From: Streptomyces cinnamoneus
GTDB taxonomy: Bacteria; Actinomycetota; Actinomycetes; Streptomycetales; Streptomycetaceae
NCBI RefSeq assembly: GCF_002939475.1
Contig: NZ_PKFQ01000001.1
Coordinates: 4,027,001-4,091,000, forward strand
DNA: 64,000 bases
Direction: 5' to 3'
Below the pieces are notes generated by a model that saw only the letters and a program-made list of their open reading frames with translations, made no database searches and was not told the DNA's origin. The first letter of the stretch is position 1. The number at the start of each line of letters is the position of its first letter. Shown in pieces: positions 1-7,636 of this stretch. The translations under genes and the position numbers were made by a program.

Positions 1-709
1 CGACCTCGTCGGCATCGAGGGCACGTACGACGACGTCAACCGCTTCTGCTCCGAACTGATCGGCGACCCGCTGGGCGAGGGCTGGGGGTTCGTCAACGTC
101 AACCTCCGGCCGTACTACGGCGAGGGGTCCAAGACGCTGGCGTACGAGATCTGCGAGCAGCTGGGCTGGCGGCTGCCGGACCAGATCGTGGTCCCGATCG
201 CCTCCGGCTCCCAGCTGACGAAGATCGACAAGGGGCTGCGGGAGCTGATCGCGCTCGGACTGGTCGAGGACCGTCCGTACAAGATCTTCGGAGCGCAGGC
301 GGCGGGCTGCTCGCCGGTCTCCCGCGCCTTCAAGGACGGGCACGAGGTGGTGCGGCCGGTGAAGCCGGACACCATCGCCAAGTCGCTGGCCATCGGCAAC
401 CCCGCGGACGGCCCGTACGTCCTGGACATCGCCCGGCGCACGGGCGGTGCGGTGGAGGACGTGACGGACGAGGAGATCGTCGACGCGATCCGGCTGCTCG
501 CCCGCACCGAAGGCGTCTTCGCCGAGACGGCGGGCGGGGTCACGGTCGGCGTGACGCGGAAGCTGATCGAGAACGGCCTGCTCGATCCCGCCCTCACGAC
601 GGTCGTCCTCAACACGGGGGACGGGCTCAAGACGCTGGACGCGGTGGCCGCCGGCCCCACGGCGACGATCCGCCCGTCACTGGAGGCGTTCCGGGCGGCG
701 GGCCTGTAG
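1..709 (+). CDS. thrC: threonine synthase, C-terminal part (5' end outside window)
   Basis: Converts O-phosphohomoserine to threonine with PLP. Only the last 235 or so codons are present; the frame is open from base 2 to the TAG at 707-709. The visible part carries the fold-type II PLP-enzyme pattern of threonine synthases: a segment rich in N-V-N-L-R-P-Y-Y-G-E-G-S-K-T, then V-V-P-I-A-S-G-S, followed by the G-A-Q-A-A-G-C-S-P-V stretch and a C-terminal T-G-D-G-L-K motif. The gene reads into the sulfur-carrier gene 92 bases downstream, an arrangement I recall as common in actinomycetes. No start or upstream regulation can be seen. Identification is confident; the exact paralogue cannot be settled from a fragment. 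Confidence 0.9.
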   Translation, partial: DLVGIEGTYDDVNRFCSELIGDPLGEGWGFVNVNLRPYYGEGSKTLAYEICEQLGWRLPDQIVVPIASGSQLTKIDKGLRELIALGLVEDRPYKIFGAQAAGCSPVSRAFKDGHEVVRPVKPDTIAKSLAIGNPADGPYVLDIARRTGGAVEDVTDEEIVDAIRLLARTEGVFAETAGGVTVGVTRKLIENGLLDPALTTVVLNTGDGLKTLDAVAAGPTATIRPSLEAFRAAGL

Positions 710-801
710 GTCCTGGGAGCGGTTCCCTCCCCGCCACTTCCCCGTCCGCCCCGGCGGCGGGCGGGCGCACCTCACCACTTCCCCGATCCGAAGGCGACCC
801 C

Positions 802-1077
802 ATGAGCGTCAACGTCCGCATCCCCACCATCCTGCGCACCTACACCTCCGGCCGCGCCGAGGTGACCGTCGAGGGCGCCACCCTCGCCGAGGTCATCGCC
901 TCGCTGGAGGCCGGCCACCCCGGCATCGCCGCCCGCGTCCTGGACGACAGCGGCAAGCTGCGCCGCTTCGTGAACGTCTACGTCAACGACGACGACGTGC
1001 GCTTCGAGGGGGGCCTTGAGACGCCCACCCCGGACGGCGCCGGCGTCTCGATCATTCCGGCCGTCGCAGGCGGCTGA
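802..1077 (+). CDS. MoaD/ThiS-family sulfur-carrier protein
   Basis: A 91-aa beta-grasp (ubiquitin-like) protein ending in Gly-Gly, the feature that lets MoaD, ThiS and CysO be adenylated and loaded as a C-terminal thiocarboxylate. The N-terminus V-N-V-R-I-P-T-I-L-R and the central V-N-V-Y-V-N-D-D-D-V-R block match the family. A GAAGG Shine-Dalgarno lies about 8 bases before the ATG. It follows thrC by 92 bases and a strong terminator comes after it, so the two are probably co-transcribed. CysO-type carriers for cysteine synthesis are often found beside amino-acid genes in actinobacteria, so CysO is the likeliest role, but no cysM or mec gene is in view. A tungsten/molybdopterin or thiazole role is not excluded. 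Confidence 0.85.
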   Translation: MSVNVRIPTILRTYTSGRAEVTVEGATLAEVIASLEAGHPGIAARVLDDSGKLRRFVNVYVNDDDVRFEGGLETPTPDGAGVSIIPAVAGG

Positions 1078-1124
1078 CCGGCGGCGTCGCCCTTTCAGAG
1101 GGTTCCTCGGGAATTCCCCCGGAG

Positions 1125-1153
1125 TCACCCCGTCCGTAAACCGGACGGGGTGA
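1125..1153 (+). terminator. terminator after thrC / sulfur-carrier gene
   Basis: A perfect 12-bp stem (TCACCCCGTCCG at 1125-1136, its complement at 1142-1153) with a 5-base loop, followed by TTCC. It lies 48 bases after the sulfur-carrier stop. Confidence 0.75.
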
Positions 1154-1502
1154 TTCCGTCTGTTGAACCGCGATACAGTTGGGGCGTTCCCCCTCCGGTG
1201 TCACTGCCGAACGCATATGAGAACCCGTCAAGTTGTGCGCGAAACATGCGCACGAATTGCCGGGTTGGTGGCGTTTTGCCCAGCCCGACTTGCCCGGGAT
1301 GCTGTCGAAATCGGTACGAATAACCGATCGGCCGCGCCCGGATTTCTCGTCCGAGTGACCTGTTGCAGACGGCATCCGTGCAGATACATTCAGCCGCGGT
1401 CGACGCGTTCCGGCGCACACCCCCATCCTGTCTGGGGGTGAGGTCTGACCCGGGTCCGCGAAGTGCGGTCCTGTGCAAGGGCCAGTAATAGGGGAGTTAG
1501 GC
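1154..1502 (+). promoter_or_regulatory. long leader/promoter region of the cold-shock gene
   Basis: About 350 bases without a gene and visibly less GC-rich than the surroundings. It includes a hairpin at 1418-1440 (CACCCCCA and TGGGGGTG with a 7-base loop) about 62 bases before the cold-shock start. Long leaders are typical of csp genes. I cannot place the transcription start, so whether the hairpin is in the RNA is inference. Confidence 0.5.
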
Positions 1503-1706
1503 ATGGCTCAGGGCACCGTCAAGTGGTTCAACGCGGAGAAGGGCTACGGCTTCATCGCGGTCGACGGTGGTGCGGATGTTTTCGTCCACTACAGCGCGAT
1601 TCAGATGGACGGCTACCGCACCCTCGAGGAGGGTCAGCGGGTCGAGTTCGAGATCTCGCAGGGCCAGAAGGGGCCGCAGGCGGACATGGTGAGGGTCTCC
1701 GCCTGA
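1503..1706 (+). CDS. cold-shock protein, CspA family
   Basis: A 67-aa single cold-shock domain, the normal length for Streptomyces CspA-type proteins. RNP1 (K-G-Y-G-F-I-A-V, about residues 15-22) and RNP2 (V-F-V-H-Y-S, about 30-35) are intact, so it should bind single-stranded RNA/DNA as an RNA chaperone. The start is the ATG at 1503, giving the canonical M-A-Q-G-T-V-K-W-F-N; an in-frame start 30 bases earlier would add a non-conserved tail. GGGGAG just upstream serves as ribosome-binding site. The gene is monocistronic, with a long leader before it and a perfect terminator after it. Cold or growth-phase control is expected from the family but not shown here. Confidence 0.95.
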   Translation: MAQGTVKWFNAEKGYGFIAVDGGADVFVHYSAIQMDGYRTLEEGQRVEFEISQGQKGPQADMVRVSA

Positions 1707-1742
1707 CCGCGTCGCATCGACCATCGGCTCACACAGCTCGCC

Positions 1743-1775
1743 GAAGGGCCCGTACCGAGGAGGTACGGGCCCTTC
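1743..1775 (+). terminator. terminator after cold-shock gene
   Basis: A perfect 14-bp stem (GAAGGGCCCGTACC at 1743-1756; complement at 1762-1775) with a GAGGA loop, followed by GTGTGTG. Confidence 0.85.
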
Positions 1776-1848
1776 GTGTGTGCGCGGGTCCGGCTGGGCA
1801 GGATCGACCAGGCGCCCGGCTGACGAGCCCCCCGCTTGAGCCAAGGCG

Positions 1849-1875
1849 CTTGCACTCGATGGGGTCGAGTGCTAA
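1849..1875 (+). promoter_or_regulatory. CIRCE operator 1 (HrcA site) of groEL2
   Basis: CIRCE consensus is TTAGCACTC-N9-GAGTGCTAA. Here the left arm CTTGCACTC (1849-1857) has two mismatches, the spacer is exactly 9 bases, and the right arm GAGTGCTAA (1867-1875) is perfect. It lies about 160 bases before the groEL2 start. Confidence 0.9.
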
Positions 1876-1884
1876 TCATTGGGC

Positions 1885-1911
1885 TTAGCACTCTCCTGGT
1901 GAGAGTGACAG
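1885..1911 (+). promoter_or_regulatory. CIRCE operator 2 (HrcA site) of groEL2
   Basis: The left arm TTAGCACTC (1885-1893) is perfect, the spacer is 9 bases, and the right arm GAGTGACAG (1903-1911) matches only in its first half. It is offset 36 bases from CIRCE 1; each site has one perfect and one degenerate arm, on opposite outer sides. Heat-inducible HrcA repression follows from the established role of CIRCE. Confidence 0.85.
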
Positions 1912-2037
1912 ATTTGGACCGTCGGTGAGGTCGGCGAGCCAAGCGGGGCAAGGAACCGCAGGGCACGCAGGCCGTCCGTCGCGGGCGCCAGTGCGGTCCG
2001 GAGCAGTCTCCACCCCGTCCTGGGAGGACCACTTCAC

Positions 2038-3660
2038 ATGGCCAAGATCATCGCGTTCGACGAGGAGGCACGGCGCGGTCTCGAGCGCGGGATGAACCAG
2101 CTCGCCGACGCCGTCAAGGTCACCCTTGGCCCCAAGGGCCGCAACGTCGTCCTCGAGAAGAAGTGGGGCGCCCCCACGATCACCAACGATGGTGTCTCCA
2201 TCGCCAAGGAGATCGAGCTCGAGGACCCGTACGAGAAGATCGGCGCCGAGCTGGTCAAGGAGGTCGCGAAGAAGACGGACGACGTCGCCGGTGACGGCAC
2301 GACGACCGCGACCGTCCTCGCCCAGGCGCTGGTCCGCGAGGGTCTGCGCAACGTGGCCGCCGGTGCCAACCCGATGGCGCTGAAGCGCGGCATCGAGAAG
2401 GCCGTCGAGGCCGTCTCCGCCTCGCTGCTCGAGCAGGCCAAGGACGTGGAGACCAAGGAGCAGATCGCCTCCACCGCCTCCATCTCCGCCGCCGACACCC
2501 AGATCGGCGAGCTCATCGCCGAGGCCATGGACAAGGTCGGCAAGGAAGGCGTCATCACCGTCGAGGAGTCCCAGACCTTCGGTCTGGAGCTGGAGCTCAC
2601 CGAGGGTATGCGCTTCGACAAGGGCTACATCTCGGCGTACTTCGCCACCGACATGGAGCGTATGGAGGCGTCCCTGGACGACCCGTACATCCTGATCGTC
2701 AACTCGAAGGTCTCCTCGGTCAAGGACCTGCTCCCGCTGCTGGAGAAGGTCATGCAGTCGGGCAAGCCGCTGCTGATCATCGCCGAGGACGTCGAGGGCG
2801 AGGCCCTGTCGACCCTGGTGGTCAACAAGATCCGCGGCACCTTCAAGTCCGTCGCCGTCAAGGCCCCGGGCTTCGGCGACCGCCGCAAGGCCATGCTGGG
2901 CGACATCGCCATCCTCACCGGTGGCACGGTCATCTCCGAGGAGGTCGGCCTCAAGCTGGAGAACGCCGGTCTCGACCTGCTCGGCCGCGCCCGCAAGGTC
3001 GTCATCACCAAGGACGAGACGACCATCGTCGACGGTGCCGGTGACAGCGACCAGGTCCAGGGCCGCGTCAACCAGATCCGCGCCGAGATCGAGAACAGCG
3101 ACTCCGACTATGACCGCGAGAAGCTCCAGGAGCGCCTCGCGAAGCTGGCCGGCGGCGTGGCCGTCATCAAGGCTGGTGCCGCGACCGAGGTCGAGCTCAA
3201 GGAGCGCAAGCACCGCATCGAGGACGCCGTCCGCAACGCGAAGGCCGCCGTCGAGGAGGGCATCGTCGCCGGTGGTGGCGTGGCCCTGCTCCAGGCTTCC
3301 TCGGTCTTCGAGAAGCTCGACCTCGAGGGCGACGAGGCCACCGGTGCCAACGCCGTCAAGCTGGCCCTGGAGGCCCCGCTCAAGCAGATCGCCGTCAACG
3401 GCGGCCTTGAGGGCGGCGTCGTCGTCGAGAAGGTGCGCAACCTGACCGTCGGCCACGGCCTGAACGCCGCGACCGGTGAGTACGTCGACATGATCGCCGA
3501 GGGCATCATCGACCCGGCCAAGGTCACGCGCTCCGCGCTGCAGAACGCCGCGTCCATCGCCGCGCTCTTCCTGACCACCGAGGCCGTCATCGCCGACAAG
3601 CCGGAGAAGGCCGCCGCGGCCGCTCCGGGCGGCATGCCCGGCGGTGAGATGGACTTCTGA
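2038..3660 (+). CDS. groEL2: 60-kDa chaperonin GroEL (GroEL2 type, no groES partner)
   Basis: A 540-aa group I chaperonin subunit that folds client proteins in an ATP-driven double ring. The sequence runs M-A-K-I-I-A-F-D-E-E-A-R, has the nucleotide-binding D-G-T-T-T-A-T-V near residue 86, and ends in the Gly/Met-rich tail G-G-M-P-G-G-E-M-D-F. No groES precedes it, which matches the solo groEL2 of streptomycetes rather than the groES-groEL1 operon. GGGAGGA lies about 10 bases before the ATG. Two CIRCE elements upstream predict HrcA-repressed, heat-induced transcription, and a 17-bp terminator closes the unit. The tail is Met-containing rather than His-rich, again as in GroEL2. Confidence 0.97.
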   Translation: MAKIIAFDEEARRGLERGMNQLADAVKVTLGPKGRNVVLEKKWGAPTITNDGVSIAKEIELEDPYEKIGAELVKEVAKKTDDVAGDGTTTATVLAQALVREGLRNVAAGANPMALKRGIEKAVEAVSASLLEQAKDVETKEQIASTASISAADTQIGELIAEAMDKVGKEGVITVEESQTFGLELELTEGMRFDKGYISAYFATDMERMEASLDDPYILIVNSKVSSVKDLLPLLEKVMQSGKPLLIIAEDVEGEALSTLVVNKIRGTFKSVAVKAPGFGDRRKAMLGDIAILTGGTVISEEVGLKLENAGLDLLGRARKVVITKDETTIVDGAGDSDQVQGRVNQIRAEIENSDSDYDREKLQERLAKLAGGVAVIKAGAATEVELKERKHRIEDAVRNAKAAVEEGIVAGGGVALLQASSVFEKLDLEGDEATGANAVKLALEAPLKQIAVNGGLEGGVVVEKVRNLTVGHGLNAATGEYVDMIAEGIIDPAKVTRSALQNAASIAALFLTTEAVIADKPEKAAAAAPGGMPGGEMDF

Positions 3661-3694
3661 TCCGCACCGGATCACCTGTCCTAAACGCTGTACG

Positions 3695-3734
3695 CCGAGG
3701 GCGGCACCCCCTGAACGGGGGGTGCCGCCCTCGG
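3695..3734 (+). terminator. terminator after groEL2
   Basis: A perfect 17-bp GC-rich stem (3695-3711 with 3718-3734) and a 6-base loop, followed by GCTTT. It sits between groEL2 and the convergent secreted-protein gene and could serve both. Confidence 0.85.
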
Positions 3735-3757
3735 GCTTTCCCGGCGAGTGGTGATGC

Positions 3758-4090
3758 TCAGCAGGACTCGAGAGCCGCGATCGTGTCCGTCTCGTAGTGG
3801 CCCGACGTCTCCTTGCTCTCGTTCGGAGCGACGGCGAAGCATTCGCTCGTACGGTACGTCTCGTACCCTATGAGCCACTTGACCTTGACGTTGTAGGTCT
3901 TGGCCTGATCACCCGCACAGTTGTTCGTCACCGTGGCCTTGGGGACCCAGCCCCAGGTGTACTTGGCGGTGACGCAGGACGGCGGGGTCTTGGTGTCCGC
4001 CGCCGAAGCGGTCGGGGCCAGAAGCCCGGTGGCGGCGATGGCGGCAGCGGCGGTCAGGGCCCCCGCGGCCAGCGGCTTGCGTGCTCGCAT
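3758..4090 (-). CDS. secreted small protein, tendamistat (alpha-amylase inhibitor)-like
   Basis: A 110-aa pre-protein. M-R-A-R-K then an Ala-rich hydrophobic stretch to ...P-T-A-S-A-A-D is a Sec signal peptide, leaving a mature protein of about 80 residues. The ATG at 4090 is preferred over an upstream in-frame ATG because AGGGAG lies before it and the signal peptide then starts normally. The mature part aligns by eye with Streptomyces alpha-amylase inhibitors: P-S-C-V-T near the N-terminus, N-N-C-A, V-K-V, then C-F-A-V-A-P and a terminal Cys. This gives four Cys in the two-disulfide pattern of that beta-sandwich family. The Trp-Arg-Tyr triplet that inserts into the amylase active site is absent, with W-G-W nearby instead, so amylase inhibition is doubtful. 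Fold assignment is moderately confident; target unknown. Confidence 0.6.
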   Translation of the reverse strand: MRARKPLAAGALTAAAAIAATGLLAPTASAADTKTPPSCVTAKYTWGWVPKATVTNNCAGDQAKTYNVKVKWLIGYETYRTSECFAVAPNESKETSGHYETDTIAALESC

Positions 4091-4151
4091 GGTCACTCCC
4101 TTGATGAAGATCAAAAAGAGTGATCACCATAAGTACGAATTGCCGTCGTCG

Positions 4152-5615
4152 TCACGCTAGTTCTTCCGAGCGCCGGTGCTTTTCGGCCATCTGCCGGTCG
4201 GCCCGCTCGCCGTCGTGTCCGGCGAAGCCGAAGAAGTACGTCGCCAGGAAGCCCGCCGCGTACCCCACCAGCAGCCCAGCCCCGTAGACCGCGACCGCCC
4301 GCCCCAGTCCGTGGCCGCCCGTGAGCAGCGGGAACAGCGCCCAGCCCGACGGGCCGATGGCCGTCGCGCCCACCGGGTCGCCGAGCTGGGCCAGCAGGCC
4401 GAGGAAGCCGCCGCCGAACGCGCCGCCCACGCACGCCGTCACGAACGGGCGCCCCAGCGGAAGCGAGACCCCGTAGATCAGCGGTTCGCCGACGCCCAGC
4501 AGCCCGGCCGGCAGGGCCGAACGGATGATCTTCCGGAGGGACTTGTTCCGTCGCAGTCGCACATAGACCGCCAGCGCCGCGCCCACCTGGCCCGCGCCCG
4601 CCATCGCGAGGACGGGCAGCAGGACCGTGTGGCCCTGCTCGCTGATGAGGGTGGTGTGGATGGGGATCAGGGCCTGGTGCAGGCCCAGCATCACCAGCGG
4701 CAGGAAGAGGCCGCCCAGGACGAAGCCCGCCGCGGCGCCCCCGCCGGTCAGCAGCCAGTCGGCGCAGCGGCCGATGGCCGAGGAGACCGCGCCGGCGGCG
4801 TACATCAGCCCGTAGAGCGTGACCAGACCCGGCAGCAGCACCGTCAGGAAGGGGGTGAGCAGCACGTCCACGGACTCCGGCACCCTGCGGTGGCACCACT
4901 TCTCCACGGCCACCGCCAGCAGCGCCGCGGCGAGTGCGCCGAGGACGCCGCCCTGGCCGGGGGAGAGGGTGTGGCCGAAGGCGTGCACGTGGGTGACGCC
5001 CGGACAGACGATGACGGCCGCCACCGCGCCGCCCAGGACGGGCGTGCCGCCGAACTCCTTGGCGGTCTGGTGGCCCACGAAGACGGCGATGAGCGCCATG
5101 AACCCGGCGGCGATCGCGGTGAGCGCCGGTACGAGCGCGGGTGCCCAGTGCAGGTTGGCCAGCAGGCCGGCGAGGCCGGCGATGACGCCGCAGCCGATGA
5201 GCGCGGGGATGAGGGGGACGAAGACCTGGGCGACGCGGCGCAGGAGGAGCTTGAGGGGGGTGGCGTTGCGGGCGCCCCGCTCGGCGCGGAGGGCGGCACC
5301 GCGCTCCGCGAGCGCCTCGGCGGTGACGGCCGTCCCCGTTCCGGCGAGGCGTCGGAGCTCCGGCGTCACGCGGGCGACCGTGCCCGGGCCCAGCACGATC
5401 TGGTACGCCGCGGGGCGCGACGCCGCGTCCTCCACCACGCCCAGCACGCCCGGCAGGGCGCGCAGTCCGTCTCCCCGCACGAGGGCGGGGTCCCGCACCT
5501 CCACGCGCAGGCGGGTCATGCAGTGGGTGACGGTGAGGAGGTTCGCGGTGCCGCCGAGGAGGGGGAGGAGGGCGGTGGCGGTGGCGCGGTGCTTGCTGTG
5601 GTCGTCTGCTGCCAT
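4152..5615 (-). CDS. murP: PTS EIIBC component, N-acetylmuramate/N-acetylglucosamine type
   Basis: A 487-aa membrane permease of the sugar phosphotransferase system that imports and phosphorylates an amino sugar. The N-terminal EIIB domain (about residues 1-90) has the phosphorylated Cys in T-H-C-M-T-R-L-R-V; the rest is a multi-helix EIIC domain with G-V-G-E-P-L-I-Y-G-V in the sugar-binding region. No EIIA domain is fused, so a separate EIIA such as Crr must supply phosphate. The ATG at 5615 starts the EIIB domain properly. It lies 32 bases after murQ in the same direction, with the RpiR regulator ahead, so MurNAc is the likely substrate. GlcNAc cannot be excluded from sequence alone. Confidence 0.8.
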   Translation of the reverse strand: MAADDHSKHRATATALLPLLGGTANLLTVTHCMTRLRVEVRDPALVRGDGLRALPGVLGVVEDAASRPAAYQIVLGPGTVARVTPELRRLAGTGTAVTAEALAERGAALRAERGARNATPLKLLLRRVAQVFVPLIPALIGCGVIAGLAGLLANLHWAPALVPALTAIAAGFMALIAVFVGHQTAKEFGGTPVLGGAVAAVIVCPGVTHVHAFGHTLSPGQGGVLGALAAALLAVAVEKWCHRRVPESVDVLLTPFLTVLLPGLVTLYGLMYAAGAVSSAIGRCADWLLTGGGAAAGFVLGGLFLPLVMLGLHQALIPIHTTLISEQGHTVLLPVLAMAGAGQVGAALAVYVRLRRNKSLRKIIRSALPAGLLGVGEPLIYGVSLPLGRPFVTACVGGAFGGGFLGLLAQLGDPVGATAIGPSGWALFPLLTGGHGLGRAVAVYGAGLLVGYAAGFLATYFFGFAGHDGERADRQMAEKHRRSEELA

Positions 5616-5647
5616 GGGCCTTGCTCTGTGGGGGGAGTGACGGGGCG

Positions 5648-6583
5648 TCAGTCGGCGGCGGCGCGGAGGGCTGCGCGCAGGTGGCCGTGGGACTGGGCGA
5701 GGAGCCGGGTGGCGGTGGGGCCGTCGACCTCGCCGAGGAGGACGAGGATGGCGTTCTTCACCTCGCCGTCCGTCGCGGTCAGCGCGGCCTCGATCTCGTC
5801 GTCCGCGGCGCCGGTGGCGAGCGAGACGATGCGCCGCGAGCGGGCGCGCAGCTTCTCGTTGGACGCGCGGACGTCGACCATCAGGTTGCCGTAGGTCTTG
5901 CCGAGCCGGATCATCGTGATCGTCGAGAGCATGTTGAGGACGAGCTTCTGGGCCGTGCCGGCCTTCAACCGCGTGGAGCCGGTGAGCAGTTCGGGCCCCA
6001 CGACGACCTCGACGGCGTGCTCGGCGGCCGCGCCGAGCTCCGAGCGGGCGTTGCAGGACAGCCCGATGGTGAGCGCCCCGGCGGCGCGGGCGTGCCGGAC
6101 CGCGCCCACGGCGTAGGGGGTGCGGCCGGAGGCGGAGACGCCGACGACCGTGTCGTCCGGTCCGGTCCCCAGTGCGTCCAGGTCGGCCGCGGCCAGCTCG
6201 GCGCTGTCCTCCGCGCCCTCGACCGCCGCGACCAGGGCCTCGGGGCCGCCCGCTATCAGGCCGACGACCTGGGTGGGGTCGGTGTTGAAGGTGGGCGGGC
6301 ACTCGCTGGCGTCCAGCACGCCGAGCCGCCCGGCGGTGCCCGCGCCCGCGTAGACCAGCCGGCCGCCGCGGGCCATCCGGGCGGCGGTCGCGTCGATGGC
6401 GGCCGCGATCTCGGGCAGCCGCTCGGCCACCGCGGCGGCCACCGTGGCGTCCTCCGCGTTCATGATCTTCGCGATGGCCTGGGTGGGCAGCCGGTCGATG
6501 TCCGCGAGGTCGGGGCGGAACGCCTCGGTGGTCAGCGTCGCGAGCTGGGCCCGGAGCGCGGCGAAGGCGGCGGTCGAGGTCAT
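5648..6583 (-). CDS. murQ: N-acetylmuramic acid 6-phosphate etherase
   Basis: A 311-aa SIS-domain enzyme that removes the D-lactyl ether from MurNAc-6-phosphate to give GlcNAc-6-phosphate, the key step of peptidoglycan sugar recycling. Diagnostic stretches are R-L-V-Y-A-G-A-G-T-A-G-R-L-G near residue 75, L-D-A-S-E-C-P-P-T-F with the catalytic-region acidic residue, and V-S-A-S-G-R-T-P-Y in the SIS sugar-phosphate site. Length matches the family. It is the middle gene of the regulator-murQ-PTS operon, 61 bases after the regulator and 32 before the permease. Function and pathway are mutually consistent. Confidence 0.93.
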   Translation of the reverse strand: MTSTAAFAALRAQLATLTTEAFRPDLADIDRLPTQAIAKIMNAEDATVAAAVAERLPEIAAAIDATAARMARGGRLVYAGAGTAGRLGVLDASECPPTFNTDPTQVVGLIAGGPEALVAAVEGAEDSAELAAADLDALGTGPDDTVVGVSASGRTPYAVGAVRHARAAGALTIGLSCNARSELGAAAEHAVEVVVGPELLTGSTRLKAGTAQKLVLNMLSTITMIRLGKTYGNLMVDVRASNEKLRARSRRIVSLATGAADDEIEAALTATDGEVKNAILVLLGEVDGPTATRLLAQSHGHLRAALRAAAD

Positions 6584-6644
6584 GGGCGGGCGGCTCGTTT
6601 CTCGTGGGTCGTGTCCGGTGTCGTCGTGGCTCCCCTCGCGGGCG

Positions 6645-7574
6645 TCAGCGCGGGGAACGCGGGTCGTGCCGGTGCGCCAGCGCCTCGTACGAGGCGGACA
6701 GGGCGGGGGCCGCCCTCTCGTACGTGCGCTGGGCGACGCCGATGAACAGGCAGTCCACCACGAGGAGCTGGCTGGTGCGGCTCGACATGGCCGCCGGCCG
6801 CAGTTCGCTCTCCCGGGCGGAGGACGTCGTGAGGATGTGATCGGCGTACTGGGCGATCTCGCCGTCGGGCCGTCCGGTGATGGCGACGGTGGTCGCGCCG
6901 TGCTCGAACGCGACTCTCAGGGGCTCGATGACGTCGGTGGTGCGCCCGGAGTGGGTGATGGCGATCGCCACGTCCCCGGAGCGCAGTTGCACCGCGTTGG
7001 TGACGGCCAGATGGGGGTCGGCGGGGACGTGGGCGATCAGGCCGATGCGGAGCAGCTTCTGGACGAGGTCCTGCCCGACGAGGTTGGAGGCGCCGATCCC
7101 GTAGACGTCGACGCGGCGGGCGGCGGCGAGGGCGGCGACGGCGGACTCCAGGGCGGCCGGGTCGAGCCCGGCTGCGGTGTCCGCCAGGCACTGGGCCTCC
7201 TCCTGGGCCAGCTTGGCGACCACGCTGGAGAGCGGGTCGTCGACGGCGATGTCCGCGGTGACGGCGGGCGCCCGGCCGGCCGCCTGCTCGGCGGCGAGGG
7301 CGGCGAGCGCGAGTCGCAGGTCGCGGTAGCCGGGGTAGCCGAGGACGCGGGCGGTGCGCACGACGGTGGCCTCGCTGGTGCCCGTGCGCTCGGCGAGGCC
7401 GGTGACGGTGAGCGCGGCCGCGCCGGCCGGGTCGTTCGCGAGGACCTCGGCGACGCGCTGCATCGAGCGGGTCATCGAGGGGACGAGGGTGCGCACCTTC
7501 GCGGCGAGTGCGGCGGGTGGGGGCGGGGCGGGGGAGACGGCCGTTCCGAAAGTTTCTTTCAGTTCGCTGCTCAC
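6645..7574 (-). CDS. RpiR-family regulator of the MurNAc operon (MurR-like)
   Basis: A 309-aa repressor-type protein with an N-terminal RpiR helix-turn-helix (about residues 25-100, including R-T-G-T-S-E-A-T-V-V-R-T-A-R) and a C-terminal SIS domain (about 130-290, with V-Y-G-I-G-A-S-N and A-I-T-H-S-G-R-T) that should sense a phosphosugar such as MurNAc-6-P. The GTG at 7574 was chosen for normal domain length; no strong Shine-Dalgarno is visible. It leads the murQ-PTS operon and probably controls it and itself: two 13-bp GAAAG-N3-nTTTC sites lie at the start codon. Whether it represses or activates is inferred from the family. Confidence 0.85.
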   Translation of the reverse strand: MSSELKETFGTAVSPAPPPPAALAAKVRTLVPSMTRSMQRVAEVLANDPAGAAALTVTGLAERTGTSEATVVRTARVLGYPGYRDLRLALAALAAEQAAGRAPAVTADIAVDDPLSSVVAKLAQEEAQCLADTAAGLDPAALESAVAALAAARRVDVYGIGASNLVGQDLVQKLLRIGLIAHVPADPHLAVTNAVQLRSGDVAIAITHSGRTTDVIEPLRVAFEHGATTVAITGRPDGEIAQYADHILTTSSARESELRPAAMSSRTSQLLVVDCLFIGVAQRTYERAAPALSASYEALAHRHDPRSPR

Positions 7575-7591
7575 CAGTGAAAGGTATTTTC
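7548..7591. promoter_or_regulatory. paired GAAAN5TTTC operator candidates at the mur operon start
   Basis: Site 1 at 7548-7560 is GAAAG-TTT-CTTTC (5-bp perfect arms) inside the first codons of the regulator. Site 2 at 7579-7591 is GAAAGGTATTTTC, just upstream of the GTG. They are 31 bases apart, about three helical turns, and are A/T-rich in a very GC-rich setting. Binding by the RpiR protein is inferred from position and symmetry. Confidence 0.5.
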
Positions 7592-7636
7592 GGGCCGGTG
7601 TGCCGTCAACCCTCCGCGCAGCAGACAATGGGTCGC

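Noticed and set aside
1885..3675. A long open frame antisense to groEL2
   Set aside because: Typical shadow frame of high-GC coding DNA; composition follows the complementary codons and no domain is recognisable.
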